A DNA stretch of 64,000 nt. It comes from Vibrio sp. SS-MA-C1-2 (lineage in GTDB: Bacteria > Pseudomonadota > Gammaproteobacteria > Enterobacterales > Vibrionaceae). Every line of letters begins with the position of its first letter. Position 1 is the first letter of the stretch. The stretch lies in NCBI RefSeq assembly GCF_021513135.1, contig NZ_CP090981.1:1054001-1118000 (forward strand). Direction: 5' to 3'. Position numbers and translations under genes: made by a program. This document shows positions 1-9,539 of this stretch, piece after piece. The notes under the pieces were generated by a model. The model made no database searches. It was not told the origin of the DNA and saw only the letters and a program-made list of their open reading frames with translations.

Positions 1-563
1 TGTCTCGTCAGCATTTAGAGTCGATGATTTCAAGCCTTTATGGTGGCCGTTTAGCGGAAGAGATTATCTATGGTGTTGATAAGGTTTCTACTGGTGCATC
101 AAACGATATCGAACGAGCAACTGAAATTGCCCGTAAGATGGTGACTCAGTGGGGCTTCTCTGAGAAGTTAGGTCCAATGCTATATGCTGAAGAAGAGGGT
201 GAAGTCTTCATGGGACGTTCATCATCAAAATCAATGCATATGTCTGATGACACAGCTAAGCTGATTGATGCTGAAATTAAGATTCTGGTTGACCGTAACT
301 ATGAACGTGCACGCCAAATCTTGATGGATAACATGGATATCATGCATAGCATGAAAGATGCACTAATGAAGTTTGAAACCATCGATGCTGGTCAAATTGA
401 AGATTTGATGGAACGTAAAACTGAAATTAGAGATCCACAAGGTTGGGGTGAAGAGAGCACGGCTAAGCCAGCTCAAGAAGCACCTAAAACCGAACCAGAA
501 GCTAAAGCAGAGCCTCAAGCTGAAGAGAGTAAATCAGATTCAAATGATAAGCCAGACGCATAA
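1..563 (+). CDS. ftsH: ATP-dependent zinc metalloprotease FtsH, C-terminal part
   Basis: Partial gene: the reading frame is open from the left edge, so the AAA+ module and the HEXXH zinc site lie outside the window. The visible 187 residues are the end of the M41 peptidase domain. They include the [12 protein letters not shown] stretch, whose Asp is the third zinc ligand in this family, and the conserved [11 protein letters not shown] and HAMKDAL-like segments. The tail is a low-complexity Ala/Glu/Pro/Lys extension, as in other FtsH proteins. FtsH is an inner-membrane quality-control protease that degrades misfolded membrane proteins and regulators such as LpxC. A terminator follows, then folP, as in E. 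coli. Confidence 0.96.
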   Translation, partial: SRQHLESMISSLYGGRLAEEIIYGVDKVSTGASNDIERATEIARKMVTQWGFSEKLGPMLYAEEEGEVFMGRSSSKSMHMSDDTAKLIDAEIKILVDRNYERARQILMDNMDIMHSMKDALMKFETIDAGQIEDLMERKTEIRDPQGWGEESTAKPAQEAPKTEPEAKAEPQAEESKSDSNDKPDA

Positions 564-595
564 TCGTGTAATCGCTTAACATTGAATTGTGATTG

Positions 596-631
596 ATAAA
601 AACCCCGCTATTATAGTGGGGTTTTTTGTTA
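596..631 (+). terminator. Rho-independent terminator after ftsH
   Basis: GC-rich hairpin (CCCCGCTA paired with TAGTGGGG, one G:T pair) followed directly by TTTTTTG. It lies 33 bases after the ftsH stop and separates ftsH from folP. Confidence 0.85.
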
Positions 632-744
632 TGGTTGGTTAGGAAATATTCAGCCGAAATAATTATGTATACCGAGTCATTGTGGTTTTTAGTTGATAGT
701 AAATGAAAAGGTATTGATTTAATAAGGATAAGGAGAGCAACAGA

Positions 745-1581
745 GTGAATTTAATCAGCAAAAAAAAATCATTAAATTTAACGCAAAGTCATGTTATGGG
801 CATTATTAATGTAACACCTGACTCTTTCTCTGATGGTGGTAAATTTAATCAGCTAGATCATGCACTCTATCATGCAGAGTCCATGGTTAAGGCTGGTGTC
901 TCTTTATTGGATATCGGTGGTGAGTCAACACGTCCAGGTGCTGATGAAGTCTCATTACAGCAAGAGTTAGATCGTGTCATTCCGATTATTGAAGCATTAA
1001 ATCAACGTTTTGATCATTGGATTTCCATCGATACCAGTAAAGCTGATGTGATGAGACATGCTGTGAATGCAGGTGCGGATCTGATCAATGATGTTCGTGC
1101 ACTGCAGGAGCCTAATGCGCTACAAGTGGCTGCTGAAATGGGGGTTCCTGTCTGTTTAATGCATATGAAAGGTTCACCAAAAAATATGCAAGATAATCCA
1201 GATTATTACTCAATTATTGATGATGTTTCTGATTTTTTAACAGAACGAGTAACCGCATGCCAAGCCGTGGGAATCGACAAGAGTCAGCTGCTATTAGATC
1301 CTGGTTTTGGCTTTGGTAAAACTTTGGCGCATAATTATCAAATATTGGCAAAATTAGAACAGTTTCATCGTTTTGGTTTACCTTTATTGGTTGGTATGTC
1401 TCGGAAGTCGATGATCTATAATTTATTAGAGACAACACCTCAGAAAAGCTTAATTGGCAGTGTAACTTGTGCAACCATCGCGGCATTAAAAGGGGCTCAG
1501 ATAATCCGAGTCCATGATGCAAAAGAGACATTGGATGCATTAGCCATTTGCCGAGCGACTCAAGAACAATTAAATGAATAG
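745..1581 (+). CDS. folP: Dihydropteroate synthase
   Basis: FolP condenses 6-hydroxymethyl-7,8-dihydropterin pyrophosphate with p-aminobenzoate to give dihydropteroate. It acts in cytosolic folate synthesis and is the sulfonamide target. The 278-residue length matches E. coli (282). The pterin/pyrophosphate loop INVTPDSFSDGG is at residues 21-32 with the metal-binding Asn22, DIGGESTRPG is near residue 57, and LDPGFGFGKT near 187. The start is GTG at 745, with AGGAG 9 bases upstream. The gene follows ftsH as in enterobacteria and vibrios, but the expected next gene, glmM, is missing. Confidence 0.96.
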   Translation: MNLISKKKSLNLTQSHVMGIINVTPDSFSDGGKFNQLDHALYHAESMVKAGVSLLDIGGESTRPGADEVSLQQELDRVIPIIEALNQRFDHWISIDTSKADVMRHAVNAGADLINDVRALQEPNALQVAAEMGVPVCLMHMKGSPKNMQDNPDYYSIIDDVSDFLTERVTACQAVGIDKSQLLLDPGFGFGKTLAHNYQILAKLEQFHRFGLPLLVGMSRKSMIYNLLETTPQKSLIGSVTCATIAALKGAQIIRVHDAKETLDALAICRATQEQLNE

Positions 1582-1841
1582 AGTGCTGATTAAATTAAAC
1601 GATGCAAATACTTAAGCAAGCAGGGAAGCAAAGACTCTCTTTTAAAAGACAATTCTTTAAAAATAGAGTGATATTGCTGTTTTGTTGTACAGTTAACATT
1701 AATCTTGCTTTTTTTTAGCAAATCTACTTGAGATACAACGATTCTTTCGTTAGTATGCATCGGTCTCTCTCGTGGGAGTGCTCGCTGGCCTGTCGAATTA
1801 AGATGAAGCTGGCTCAACAAATTGGAACATAGGTGGAACAA
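1582..1841. other. folP-secG spacer where glmM is normally found
   Basis: 260 bases without a credible gene. In E. coli and the vibrios I know, the essential phosphoglucosamine mutase gene glmM (about 1.3 kb) sits here. No glmM-like peptide is visible in any frame; only AT-rich sequence and a small TGC-T7-AGCA hairpin near 1706 are seen. The stretch presumably carries the secG promoter. Confidence 0.6.
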
Positions 1842-2189
1842 ATGTACGAAATTCTACTTGTGATTTACCTGTTGGCCGCACTGGCAGTAATTGGCCTAGT
1901 TTTGGTTCAGCAAGGTAAAGGCGCAGACATGGGAGCCTCATTTGGGGCTGGTGCATCAAATACAGTATTTGGCGCTGGCGGCTCTGGAAACTTTTTAACC
2001 CGAATGACAGCTGTATCAGCAACCGTTTTCTTTATCATTAGTTTGGCGCTTGGCAACTTAAGCACTAACCATGGTGATGTGGAATCAGGTTGGGAAAATT
2101 TGACTCAACCGGCGACAACTCAGTCTGTTGAGAAAACTGCGGAAACACCAGCAGCTCCAGCTGCACCGAATAGTGATATTCCTCAGTAA
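1842..2189 (+). CDS. secG: Preprotein translocase subunit SecG
   Basis: Small inner-membrane subunit of the SecYEG translocon that assists SecA-driven export. The 115-residue protein has two transmembrane helices (about residues 2-20 and 52-70). They flank the invariant loop [19 protein letters not shown], and the tail is Thr/Ala/Pro-rich and ends SDIPQ, like the enterobacterial SDIP ending. ATG at 1842 is preferred over the in-frame GTG at 1833 because AGGTGG lies 5 bases before it and the resulting MYE start matches family members. The tRNA-Leu gene follows 12 bases after the stop, probably in the same transcript. Confidence 0.95.
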   Translation: MYEILLVIYLLAALAVIGLVLVQQGKGADMGASFGAGASNTVFGAGGSGNFLTRMTAVSATVFFIISLALGNLSTNHGDVESGWENLTQPATTQSVEKTAETPAAPAAPNSDIPQ

Positions 2190-2201
2190 TTAAAGAGTTA
2201 A

Positions 2202-2288
2202 GCCGAGGTGGTGGAATTGGTAGACACGCTATCTTGAGGGGGTAGAGTCTTTTTAGGCGTGCGGGTTCAAGTCCCGCTCTCGGCACCA
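2202..2288 (+). tRNA. leuU: tRNA-Leu(GAG)
   Basis: An 87-base class II tRNA with an encoded CCA end. The acceptor arms GCCGAGG and CTCGGC pair. The anticodon stem CTATC/GGTAG encloses the loop TTGAGGG, giving anticodon GAG. A long variable arm and the T-loop GGTTCAAGTCC are present. E. coli has leuU (tRNA-Leu GAG) at the same place after secG. Confidence 0.96.
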
Positions 2289-2298
2289 TACTTTTAAG

Positions 2299-2330
2299 AA
2301 GGAGAAATCAGCGATGATTTCTCCTTTTTT
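2299..2330 (+). terminator. Terminator after secG-tRNA-Leu
   Basis: Perfect stem AAGGAGAAATCA/TGATTTCTCC with a four-base loop, followed by six T. It begins 10 bases after the tRNA CCA end. Confidence 0.9.
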
Positions 2331-2544
2331 CTTGAAGAAAACTACCGTTAGCGGTATAATTCGCGCGCATTTTTGACTGCGAATTTGATTTTTATTGTTG
2401 TTATCTCTGCTGCTCATTTACAATAAGCATCGCCATATTGATAATCATAATAAAATAATTTGTAATCGAATGAATCTTGTTGGGTTTGATTGCATTGCGT
2501 TATCTCTCTTAAATTTAAAGAGTTAAATCTTTTTTTTAGAGTCA

Positions 2545-2574
2545 TGACCAAGTGTCTGTTTTAGCGTTATACTC
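2545..2574 (+). promoter_or_regulatory. Candidate sigma-70 promoter of the rimP-nusA-infB operon
   Basis: A TATACT -10 box at 2569-2574, preceded by TGACCA at 2545-2550 (18-base spacing). It is the best promoter-like pair in the 414-base tRNA-rimP gap. The match is modest and the call is inference. Confidence 0.35.
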
Positions 2575-2608
2575 TAAGACAGTCAGCTATCAGGGTCCAG
2601 TTATATAG

Positions 2609-2687
2609 AGCCCCAATTTGGGGTTTTTTATTATCTGAAACTGACCATTCGGGTACCAACTGGGCTTAATAAAGGCCCTTTTTTTGT
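2609..2687 (+). terminator. Two consecutive leader terminators before rimP
   Basis: Two hairpin plus T-tract units lie in the untranslated leader. CCCCA-ATT-TGGGG followed by six T is at 2611-2629. GGGC...GCCC followed by seven T is at 2662-2685, ending 18 bases before the rimP start. Any transcript from the upstream promoter must read through both, which suggests attenuation. No metY-type tRNA, which precedes rimP in E. coli, is present here. Confidence 0.65.
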
Positions 2688-2702
2688 TTTTAGGGGTTAT
2701 AA

Positions 2703-3158
2703 ATGACGGGTTTAGAGAGACAACTTACAGAAATGCTGGAATCTCCAGTTATTGCTTTAGGTTTTGAATTAGTAGGCGTTGAATTTATTCGTGCAGGTCA
2801 GCACTCTACGTTACGTGTTTATATTGACCATCCAGACGGCATTACCGTAGACGGTTGTGCAGAAGTAAGTCATCAAGTTAGCGCTGTTATGGATGTTGAA
2901 GATCCAATTACAGTAGCATATAGCTTAGAGGTATCTTCTCCAGGTCTTGAGCGTCCACTATTTAAAGTGGAGCATTATCAACAGTTCATCGAAAGTGAAG
3001 TGTTAATCGTATTAAAGATGGCGATGGATAATCGTCGTAAGTGGAAAGGTATTATCACTGCTGTAGAAGGTGAAACAATCACCCTTGATGTGGATGGTGG
3101 ATTACAAGAATTTGCGCTTAGTAATATCTCTAACGCAAACCTAGTACCGAAGTTTTAA
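2703..3158 (+). CDS. rimP: Ribosome maturation factor RimP
   Basis: Cytosolic assembly factor for the 30S subunit. The 151 residues show the family pattern: an N-terminal alpha/beta domain with [16 protein letters not shown] (about residues 37-52), the highly conserved [11 protein letters not shown] (about 77-87), and a C-terminal SH3-like barrel from about residue 90. It is the first gene of the rimP-nusA-infB-rbfA-truB operon, with nusA 20 bases downstream. Confidence 0.96.
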   Translation: MTGLERQLTEMLESPVIALGFELVGVEFIRAGQHSTLRVYIDHPDGITVDGCAEVSHQVSAVMDVEDPITVAYSLEVSSPGLERPLFKVEHYQQFIESEVLIVLKMAMDNRRKWKGIITAVEGETITLDVDGGLQEFALSNISNANLVPKF

Positions 3159-3178
3159 GGTTAATAAGGCATTTAATC

Positions 3179-4663
3179 ATGAACAACAAAGAAATATTAG
3201 CCGTTGTTGAAGCGGTATCTAATGAAAAAGGTGTTCCTCGTGAGAAGATCTTTGAAGCGTTAGAGATAGCATTAGCAACAGCAACTAAGAAAAAGTACGA
3301 ATCTGAAGTTGAAGTCCGTGTAGAGATCGACCGTAAAACCGGTGATTTCGATACCTTCCGTCGTTGGGTTATTGTGAATGAAGTAACACAACCAACATTG
3401 GAAATGACACTAGATGCTGCGGTTTTTGATGATGAAACGGCAGAGCTAGGTGGTTTCGTTGAAGATCAAATTGATTCAGTGAAGTTTGACCGTATTGCGA
3501 CTCAAACAGCGAAGCAAGTTATCGTACAAAAAGTTCGTGAAGCTGAACGTATGATGATTGTTGAGCAGTTTATTGATAACGAAGGTGAGCTAATTACCGG
3601 TATCGTTAAAAAAGTAAACCGTGATGCAGTGATTGTTGACCTTGGTAACAACGCAGAAGCCGTTATCCAACGTGATGATCAACTTCCTCGTGAAAACTTC
3701 CGTCCAGGTGACCGAGTTCGTGGTCTTTTGTACGCAGTACGCCCTGAAGCTCGCGGTTTCCAGTTGTTTATGACTCGTTCTAAGTCTGAGATGTTAATCG
3801 AGTTATTCCGAGTGGAAGTGCCTGAAATTGGCGAAGAGATGATTGAGCTTAAAGCGGCTGCTCGTGATCCAGGTTCTCGTGCAAAAATTGCCGTGAAGAC
3901 AAACGATAAGCGTATTGATCCAATCGGTGCTTGTGTTGGTATGCGTGGCGCTCGTGTTCAAGCCGTTTCTGGTGAACTAGGCGGTGAGCGTATTGATATC
4001 GTACTTTGGGATGATAACCCAGCGCAACTTGTTATTAACGCAATGGCACCCGCAGAAGTTGCATCAATTATTGTTGATGAAGATAACAATACAATGGATG
4101 TCGCAGTAGAAGCTGACAACCTAGCTCAAGCCATTGGTCGTAGCGGTCAAAATGTACGCTTAGCTTCTCAACTAACGGGTTGGGAACTAAACGTGATGAC
4201 CGTTGAAGAGCTACATAAGAAACACCAAGAAGAAGCTCAAGGTTCTATTGATGCGTTTGTTAAACATCTATCTATTGAAGATGATTTTGCAACGTTATTA
4301 GTAGAAGAAGGCTTCACAACACTAGAAGAGATTGCTTACGTTCCTCTTTCTGAGCTATTAACGATTGATGGTTTAGACGAAGATTTAGCAAATGAGCTAC
4401 GTTCTCGTGCAAAAGAAGCATTGACGACGTTAGCACTTGCACAAGAAGAATCATTTGATGGTTTAGAGCCAGCTGAAGACCTACTAAGCCTTGAAGGTCT
4501 AGAGCGTGATTTAGCATTTAAACTTGCTGCAAAAGGTATTGCTGATCTTGAAGCCTTAGCTGAACAAGCAACAGATGACCTAATGGATATCGAAGACTTA
4601 ACGGAAGAGAAAGCTGGCGCATTAATTATGGCTGCTCGTAACATCTGTTGGTTTAACGATTAA
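3179..4663 (+). CDS. nusA: Transcription termination/antitermination protein NusA
   Basis: RNA polymerase-binding factor that modulates pausing, intrinsic and Rho-dependent termination and antitermination. At 494 residues it is essentially the E. coli length (495). Order of parts: an N-terminal RNAP-binding domain (1-125), an S1 domain (about 135-200, [16 protein letters not shown]), KH1 and KH2 domains (about 230-345, including [15 protein letters not shown] and [13 protein letters not shown]), then two acidic helix-hairpin-helix repeats (about 365-494). These AR repeats are typical of gammaproteobacteria. It lies between rimP and infB. Confidence 0.97.
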   Translation: MNNKEILAVVEAVSNEKGVPREKIFEALEIALATATKKKYESEVEVRVEIDRKTGDFDTFRRWVIVNEVTQPTLEMTLDAAVFDDETAELGGFVEDQIDSVKFDRIATQTAKQVIVQKVREAERMMIVEQFIDNEGELITGIVKKVNRDAVIVDLGNNAEAVIQRDDQLPRENFRPGDRVRGLLYAVRPEARGFQLFMTRSKSEMLIELFRVEVPEIGEEMIELKAAARDPGSRAKIAVKTNDKRIDPIGACVGMRGARVQAVSGELGGERIDIVLWDDNPAQLVINAMAPAEVASIIVDEDNNTMDVAVEADNLAQAIGRSGQNVRLASQLTGWELNVMTVEELHKKHQEEAQGSIDAFVKHLSIEDDFATLLVEEGFTTLEEIAYVPLSELLTIDGLDEDLANELRSRAKEALTTLALAQEESFDGLEPAEDLLSLEGLERDLAFKLAAKGIADLEALAEQATDDLMDIEDLTEEKAGALIMAARNICWFND

Positions 4664-4687
4664 TAAAAATCAACAAGGAAGGGCTAG

Positions 4688-7450
4688 ATGACAAAAGTCA
4701 CTGTAAAAGAATTGGCCGCTGAGATTGATACGCCACTAGAGCGTGTATTACAACAATTTTCAGATGCAGGTATGAAAAAGTCTGCAGAAGATAGCGTGAC
4801 ACAAGATGAAAAAAAATCATTGTTAACTTTCCTAAAGAAAGAACACGGTGAGAAAGATACATCAAGTGCACCAACTCGTTTAACATTACAACGTAAAACT
4901 CGTAGTACATTAAGTGTTGCGGGTGCAGGTGGTAAAAGTAAAGACGTGAAAGTTGAAGTTCGTAAGAAACGTACTTACGTTAAACGTAGTGTATTGGAAG
5001 ATGAACAACGACAAAGTGAAGAAGCGGTTGCTCGTGAAGCGGAAGAAAAAGTCCGTGAAGCAGAAAAGCAAGCTCGTGACGCTGAAGATAAAGTAGCAGC
5101 AGAGCAAGCGAAAGCAGAAGCTGAACAACAAGCAAAACGTGACGCTGAGGAAAAAGCGAAACGTGATGCTGAAGAACAAGTAAAACGTGCGGCTGAGGAT
5201 GAAGCTAAACGTGAATCAGATGCGAAAGCAAATGCTGAAAAAGAAGCACAAAATGCGCTGAAGAAACAGCAGAAAGCCGAAGCAACTGAGAAAGAAAAAC
5301 ATGAAAAGGTAGAAGCGCTCGCCGCCGCAAAAGAAGCTGAAGAGCTGAAGCGTCGACAGGAAGAGGAAGCCAAGCGTAAAGCCGAAACAGAAAGTCAGCG
5401 ACAGCTAGAAGAGGCACGCAAAATGGCAGAAAATAATAAAGAGCGTTGGTCAGAGCAGAATACTACTGCTGATGTTATGGCTAAAGTTGACCACCATACA
5501 ACAACATCTCAACATGCTCGCGCAGCTGAAGATGAAGCTGATCGTCGTGAAGAGCAAGCTCCTCGTCGCCGTCGTGGTGGTAAGAAGAAAGCAGCTGATC
5601 GTAACGGTCGCGGCAGAAATAATCGTAATAACACGAGCAAGTTAGCTAAGCCAACTTCAATGCAGCACGGTTTTGATAAAACAGCGACCGTTGCAAAAGC
5701 AGATGTTGCGATTGGCGAAACTATCGTTGTTGCAGAACTTGCTAACAAGATGTCTGTGAAAACAACTGAAGTTATCAAGACAATGATGAAGATGGGCATC
5801 ATGGCAACCATCAATCAGGTGATTGACCAAGAGACTGCTCAGCTTGTTGCTGAAGAGATGGGACACAAAGTTGTTCTACGTAAAGAGAATGAGCTAGAAG
5901 AAGCTGTTCTATCTGATCGTGATAATACAGCGAAGAAAGAGCCACGTGCTCCTGTTGTAACTATCATGGGTCACGTTGACCACGGTAAGACATCTCTACT
6001 TGATTACATTCGTAAAGCTCACGTAGCAAGCGGCGAAGCGGGTGGTATTACCCAGCATATCGGTGCTTACCACGTTGAAACTGACAATGGTATGATCACG
6101 TTCCTTGATACTCCTGGACACGCCGCGTTTACCGCTATGCGTGCTCGTGGTGCTCAAGCGACGGATATCGTAATCCTAGTTGTTGCAGCAGATGATGGTG
6201 TAATGCCACAAACTGTAGAAGCGGTACAGCATGCTAAAGCAGCAGGCGTTCCACTTATCGTTGCAGTAAACAAGATCGATAAAGAAGCGGCTAATCCTGA
6301 TCAAGTTAAGAACGAACTTGCACAGTATGATGTTATTCCTGAAGAGTGGGGCGGCGAGAACATGTTTGTTCACGTTTCTGCAAAAGAAGGTCTAAACATT
6401 GATGCATTACTAGAAGCGGTTCTTCTACAAGCTGAAGTTCTTGAACTGACTGCTGTTAAAGAAGGTATGGCTAGTGGTGTTGTTGTTGAATCTCGTCTTG
6501 ATAAAGGTCGTGGTCCTGTTGCAACTGTTCTTGTTCAAGAAGGTACACTAAACAAAGGCGATATCGTTCTTTGTGGTCTAGAGTACGGTCGTGTTCGAGC
6601 AATGCGTGATGAACTAGGTAAAGAAATTACTGAAGCGGGTCCTTCGATTCCGGTTGAGATTTTAGGTTTATCTGGTGTGCCACAATCTGGTGATGAAGCA
6701 ACGGTTGTACGTGATGAGCGTAAAGCTCGTGAAGTTGCACTTTACCGTCAAGGTAAGTTCCGTGATGTTAAACTGGCACGTCAACAGAAAGCGAAGCTTG
6801 AGAACATGTTCACCAACATGACTGCAGGTGATGTCGCTGAACTGAACATCGTACTAAAAGGTGATGTTCAAGGTTCTGTTGAAGCAATCACAGATTCTCT
6901 ACTTAAACTTTCAACTGATGAAGTTAAGATTAAGATTGTGGGTTCTGGTGTTGGTGGTATTACAGAAACTGATGCAGTACTTGCAGCAGCTTCTAACGCT
7001 ATCATCCTTGGCTTCAACGTTCGTGCTGATGCAACGGCGCGTCGTATGATCGATAACGAAAACCTAGATCTACGTTACTACTCAGTTATCTATGCGTTAA
7101 TTGACGAAGTTAAACAAGCAATGAGCGGTATGCTTGCGCCAGAATTTAAGCAAGAGATCATTGGTCTTGCTGAAGTTCGTGATGTATTTAAGTCACCTAA
7201 ACTTGGCGCAATCGCTGGTTGTATGGTTACTGAAGGTACAATTAAGCGTAATAACCCAATTCGTGTACTACGTGAAAACGTTGTAATTTACGAAGGTGAG
7301 TTAGAGTCGCTACGTCGCTTCAAAGATGACGTTGCAGAAGTTAAGAGTGGCTACGAATGTGGTATCGGCGTTAAGAACTATAATGATGTTCGCGTTGGTG
7401 ACCAGATCGAAGTATTTGAAATTGTTGAAATCAAACGTACTATCGATTAA
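4688..7450 (+). CDS. infB: Translation initiation factor IF-2
   Basis: GTPase that places fMet-tRNA in the P site and promotes subunit joining. 920 residues. Parts are an IF2_N domain (1-50), a long charged Lys/Glu/Ala-rich coiled segment (about 95-265), a basic linker ([11 protein letters not shown]), a second IF2_N module (about 340-395), and the G domain with GHVDHGKT at 428-435, DTPGH near 474 and NKID near 528. The beta-barrel and IF2-C domains follow to the end. Codons are those of a highly expressed gene (many CGT, GGT, GAA). It starts 24 bases after nusA, and a strong hairpin separates it from rbfA. Confidence 0.97.
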   Translation: MTKVTVKELAAEIDTPLERVLQQFSDAGMKKSAEDSVTQDEKKSLLTFLKKEHGEKDTSSAPTRLTLQRKTRSTLSVAGAGGKSKDVKVEVRKKRTYVKRSVLEDEQRQSEEAVAREAEEKVREAEKQARDAEDKVAAEQAKAEAEQQAKRDAEEKAKRDAEEQVKRAAEDEAKRESDAKANAEKEAQNALKKQQKAEATEKEKHEKVEALAAAKEAEELKRRQEEEAKRKAETESQRQLEEARKMAENNKERWSEQNTTADVMAKVDHHTTTSQHARAAEDEADRREEQAPRRRRGGKKKAADRNGRGRNNRNNTSKLAKPTSMQHGFDKTATVAKADVAIGETIVVAELANKMSVKTTEVIKTMMKMGIMATINQVIDQETAQLVAEEMGHKVVLRKENELEEAVLSDRDNTAKKEPRAPVVTIMGHVDHGKTSLLDYIRKAHVASGEAGGITQHIGAYHVETDNGMITFLDTPGHAAFTAMRARGAQATDIVILVVAADDGVMPQTVEAVQHAKAAGVPLIVAVNKIDKEAANPDQVKNELAQYDVIPEEWGGENMFVHVSAKEGLNIDALLEAVLLQAEVLELTAVKEGMASGVVVESRLDKGRGPVATVLVQEGTLNKGDIVLCGLEYGRVRAMRDELGKEITEAGPSIPVEILGLSGVPQSGDEATVVRDERKAREVALYRQGKFRDVKLARQQKAKLENMFTNMTAGDVAELNIVLKGDVQGSVEAITDSLLKLSTDEVKIKIVGSGVGGITETDAVLAAASNAIILGFNVRADATARRMIDNENLDLRYYSVIYALIDEVKQAMSGMLAPEFKQEIIGLAEVRDVFKSPKLGAIAGCMVTEGTIKRNNPIRVLRENVVIYEGELESLRRFKDDVAEVKSGYECGIGVKNYNDVRVGDQIEVFEIVEIKRTID

Positions 7451-7503
7451 TCGATCACGTTGTAATTATCGACAATAACCTTTACTCAAGGTTGTTTTAA
7501 TAC

Positions 7504-7535
7504 ACCATGGGGGGCGTTTAGCCCCCCATTCTTTC
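7504..7535 (+). terminator. Hairpin between infB and rbfA
   Basis: Very stable stem ATGGGGGGC/GCCCCCCAT with a five-base loop, followed by a broken pyrimidine tract (TCTTTC). The weak tail suggests partial termination or an RNA-processing site within the operon. Confidence 0.6.
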
Positions 7536-7551
7536 ATAGAGAGATATTGGT

Positions 7552-7947
7552 ATGGCAAGAGAATTTAGTCGAACTCAGCGTGTTTCACAGCAAGTTCAAA
7601 AAGAGTTAGCAGTTATCCTGCAACGTGAAATTAAAGATCCTCGTATTGGAATGGTAACCATTTCTGACGTAGAAGTTTCACGCGATCTCGCATATGCAAA
7701 AGTATTTGTAACCTTTTTAACCATTGGTGATCAGACACCTGAACAAGGTTTAGAAGCGCTTAATGAAGCGGAAGGTTATATTCGTTCATTACTAGGTAAA
7801 GCAATGCGCCTACGTATCGTTCCTGAAGTTACTTTTATCTACGATCAATCTTTGGTTGAAGGTATGCGTATGTCAAACCTTGTAAGCCAAGTGATTAAAG
7901 ATGATGAAGATCGTCATCAAGATGATAGCGTGGAAGGTGATAAATAA
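7552..7947 (+). CDS. rbfA: 30S ribosome-binding factor RbfA
   Basis: Single KH-like domain protein needed for late 16S rRNA 5'-end maturation and cold adaptation. The 131 residues include the family signatures [18 protein letters not shown] (start), [20 protein letters not shown] (about 27-46), and a C-terminal [20 protein letters not shown] segment. The acidic tail is variable. The TAA stop shares its last A with the ATG of truB, so the two genes are translationally coupled. Confidence 0.96.
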   Translation: MAREFSRTQRVSQQVQKELAVILQREIKDPRIGMVTISDVEVSRDLAYAKVFVTFLTIGDQTPEQGLEALNEAEGYIRSLLGKAMRLRIVPEVTFIYDQSLVEGMRMSNLVSQVIKDDEDRHQDDSVEGDK

Positions 7948-8885
7948 TGGCTCGTCGTAGAAAAGGACGTCCAGTTGATGGAATTATCCTACTCGATAAG
8001 CCAACTGGTATCACCTCAAATGATGCGCTGCAAAAAGTAAAACGCATCTATTTTGCTGAAAAAGCTGGACATACTGGTGCGCTAGATCCATTAGCAACAG
8101 GTATGCTTCCTCTCTGTTTTGGTGAAGCTACCAAGTTTTCACAATATCTATTAGATTCAGATAAGCGTTATAAAGTTGTCGCTAAACTCGGCGAAAGAAC
8201 GGATACCTCTGATTCTGATGGTGAGATCATTAGTCGTCGTGATGTTAAAGTTGATCGTGGTCAACTTGAGCGTTGTATTGCTAAGTTTCGTGGTGAAACC
8301 GATCAGATCCCGTCAATGTACTCTGCATTGAAATATCAAGGTCGTCCACTGTATGAGTATGCTCGTGAAGGCATTGAAGTCCCTCGTGAGTCTCGCAAGA
8401 TTACGGTCTACTCTATTGAATTACTGAACTTTACTGGTGATGAAATTGAGATGGAAGTACATTGCTCAAAAGGCACTTACATCCGTACGATTACTGATGA
8501 TCTGGGTGAAATGCTAGGCTGTGGCGCTCATGTTACTGCACTTCGTCGTATTGGCGTATCTAATTATCCAATGGACAAAGTCGTGACGCTTGATGAACTT
8601 GAAGCGTTACTTGAGCAAGCTAAAGAGCAAGATATTCAGCCAAAAGAATTGCTTGATCCACTGTTATTACCAATGGATTCTGCGGTTCAAGACCTACCTG
8701 AAGTGAACATGCTTCCGGTACTAGCAGGTTATGTGCTAAATGGTCAACCGGTTCAAATCTCACAAGTACCAGAGTCAGGTTTAGTTCGTATGACGCGTGG
8801 TGAAGAACATCAATTTATTGGTGTCGGTGAGATTGATAAAGAAGGTTTAGTCGCGCCACGTCGACTTGTGGTTTTTAGAGATTAA
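7947..8885 (+). CDS. truB: tRNA pseudouridine(55) synthase TruB
   Basis: Isomerises U55 in the T-loop of tRNAs. 312 residues, close to the usual 314. The catalytic motif [14 protein letters not shown] is present with the nucleophilic Asp at residue 47. [17 protein letters not shown] and the [13 protein letters not shown] motif (about 178-190) are also recognisable, and a C-terminal PUA-like domain follows. It overlaps the rbfA stop by one base and ends the operon before rpsO. Confidence 0.97.
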   Translation: MARRRKGRPVDGIILLDKPTGITSNDALQKVKRIYFAEKAGHTGALDPLATGMLPLCFGEATKFSQYLLDSDKRYKVVAKLGERTDTSDSDGEIISRRDVKVDRGQLERCIAKFRGETDQIPSMYSALKYQGRPLYEYAREGIEVPRESRKITVYSIELLNFTGDEIEMEVHCSKGTYIRTITDDLGEMLGCGAHVTALRRIGVSNYPMDKVVTLDELEALLEQAKEQDIQPKELLDPLLLPMDSAVQDLPEVNMLPVLAGYVLNGQPVQISQVPESGLVRMTRGEEHQFIGVGEIDKEGLVAPRRLVVFRD

Positions 8886-8997
8886 AATCCACTTGCGTTA
8901 TCGCTAGGATACGGTTAGAATCCTGCGTCTTGGGTGTCGGCTGGATCAGAGATTGGCTGACACAAATTTAAAACTTACTCTTATATTAGGAGAGATT

Positions 8998-9267
8998 ATG
9001 TCTCTGAGCGCTGAGAAAAAAGCTGCAATCGTTGCTGAATACGCAACTTGCGAAAATGACACTGGTTCACCAGAAGTACAGGTTGCTTTGCTAACTGCAC
9101 AAATCAACCACCTACAAGGTCACTTCGCTGATCACAAACACGATCACCACAGCCGTCGTGGTCTATTACGTATGGTTTCTCGCCGTCGTAAGCTTCTTGA
9201 TTATTTAAAAGGTAAAGATCTTGATCGTTACCACGTTGCAATCAAACGTCTTGGCCTACGTCGCTAA
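8998..9267 (+). CDS. rpsO: 30S ribosomal protein S15
   Basis: 89-residue primary 16S rRNA-binding protein of the small-subunit platform. The start is ATG at 8998 ([12 protein letters not shown]) with AGGAGAG 5-10 bases upstream. A longer in-frame reading from 8953 would add 15 residues absent from the family. Hallmarks: [22 protein letters not shown] and the basic [23 protein letters not shown] segment, written here in parts. In E. coli the 5' region folds into an S15-binding pseudoknot for autoregulation; I did not fold this leader. A terminator follows, then pnp. Confidence 0.97.
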   Translation: MSLSAEKKAAIVAEYATCENDTGSPEVQVALLTAQINHLQGHFADHKHDHHSRRGLLRMVSRRRKLLDYLKGKDLDRYHVAIKRLGLRR

Positions 9268-9283
9268 TATCGTTTTATTGCTG

Positions 9284-9313
9284 AAAAGGGACTCCTATGG
9301 AGTCCCTTTTTTT
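9284..9313 (+). terminator. rpsO terminator
   Basis: Perfect 12-bp stem AAAAGGGACTCC/GGAGTCCCTTTT with a three-base loop and a seven-T tail, 17 bases after rpsO. In E. coli the rpsO-pnp transcript partly reads through the equivalent terminator. Confidence 0.92.
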
Positions 9314-9329
9314 ATCTAAAATAAAGCAA

Positions 9330-9361
9330 TTGAACATATTTACTGATTACTCGTGTATAAT
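9330..9361 (+). promoter_or_regulatory. Candidate pnp promoter
   Basis: Consensus -10 box TATAAT at 9356-9361. The only TTGAAC-like -35 (9330-9335) is 20 bases away, longer than ideal. The position, upstream of the processing hairpin, fits the independent pnp promoter known in E. coli. Inference. Confidence 0.4.
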
Positions 9362-9387
9362 GGTGAACGTAGTCTTTATTTAATTTG

Positions 9388-9475
9388 ACCACAGTCACCA
9401 CTGTCGACCTTAAGGTCGCGGCTAATGATAGGAATTTAATACTATTTTCTTATCATTAGTCGCGATTTGTGGCCA
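9388..9475 (+). promoter_or_regulatory. RNase III-type processing hairpin in the pnp leader
   Basis: Long nearly perfect inverted repeat: CGCGGCTAATGATA (9417-9430) pairs with TATCATTAGTCGCG (9451-9464). An outer arm, GACCACA (about 9387-9393) with TGTGGCC (9468-9474), can extend the stem. In E. coli a similar double-stranded leader is cut by RNase III, after which PNPase represses its own translation. The pnp start lies about 65 bases downstream. Confidence 0.75.
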
Positions 9476-9539
9476 AGATTGAGTAGAGTGTTATCTATTT
9501 ACTTACCTCTGTGAGTAAGTTTATTAAAAGGAAATATTT

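Noticed and set aside
2065-2289. 74-codon antisense frame across tRNA-Leu (begins MVPRAGLEPAR)
   Set aside because: The familiar false translation of the tRNA 3' end; not a gene.
4910-5814. Long antisense frames within infB, rich in Ser/Ala/Phe
   Set aside because: They mirror the Lys/Glu/Ala-rich coiled region of IF-2 and have no start signals.
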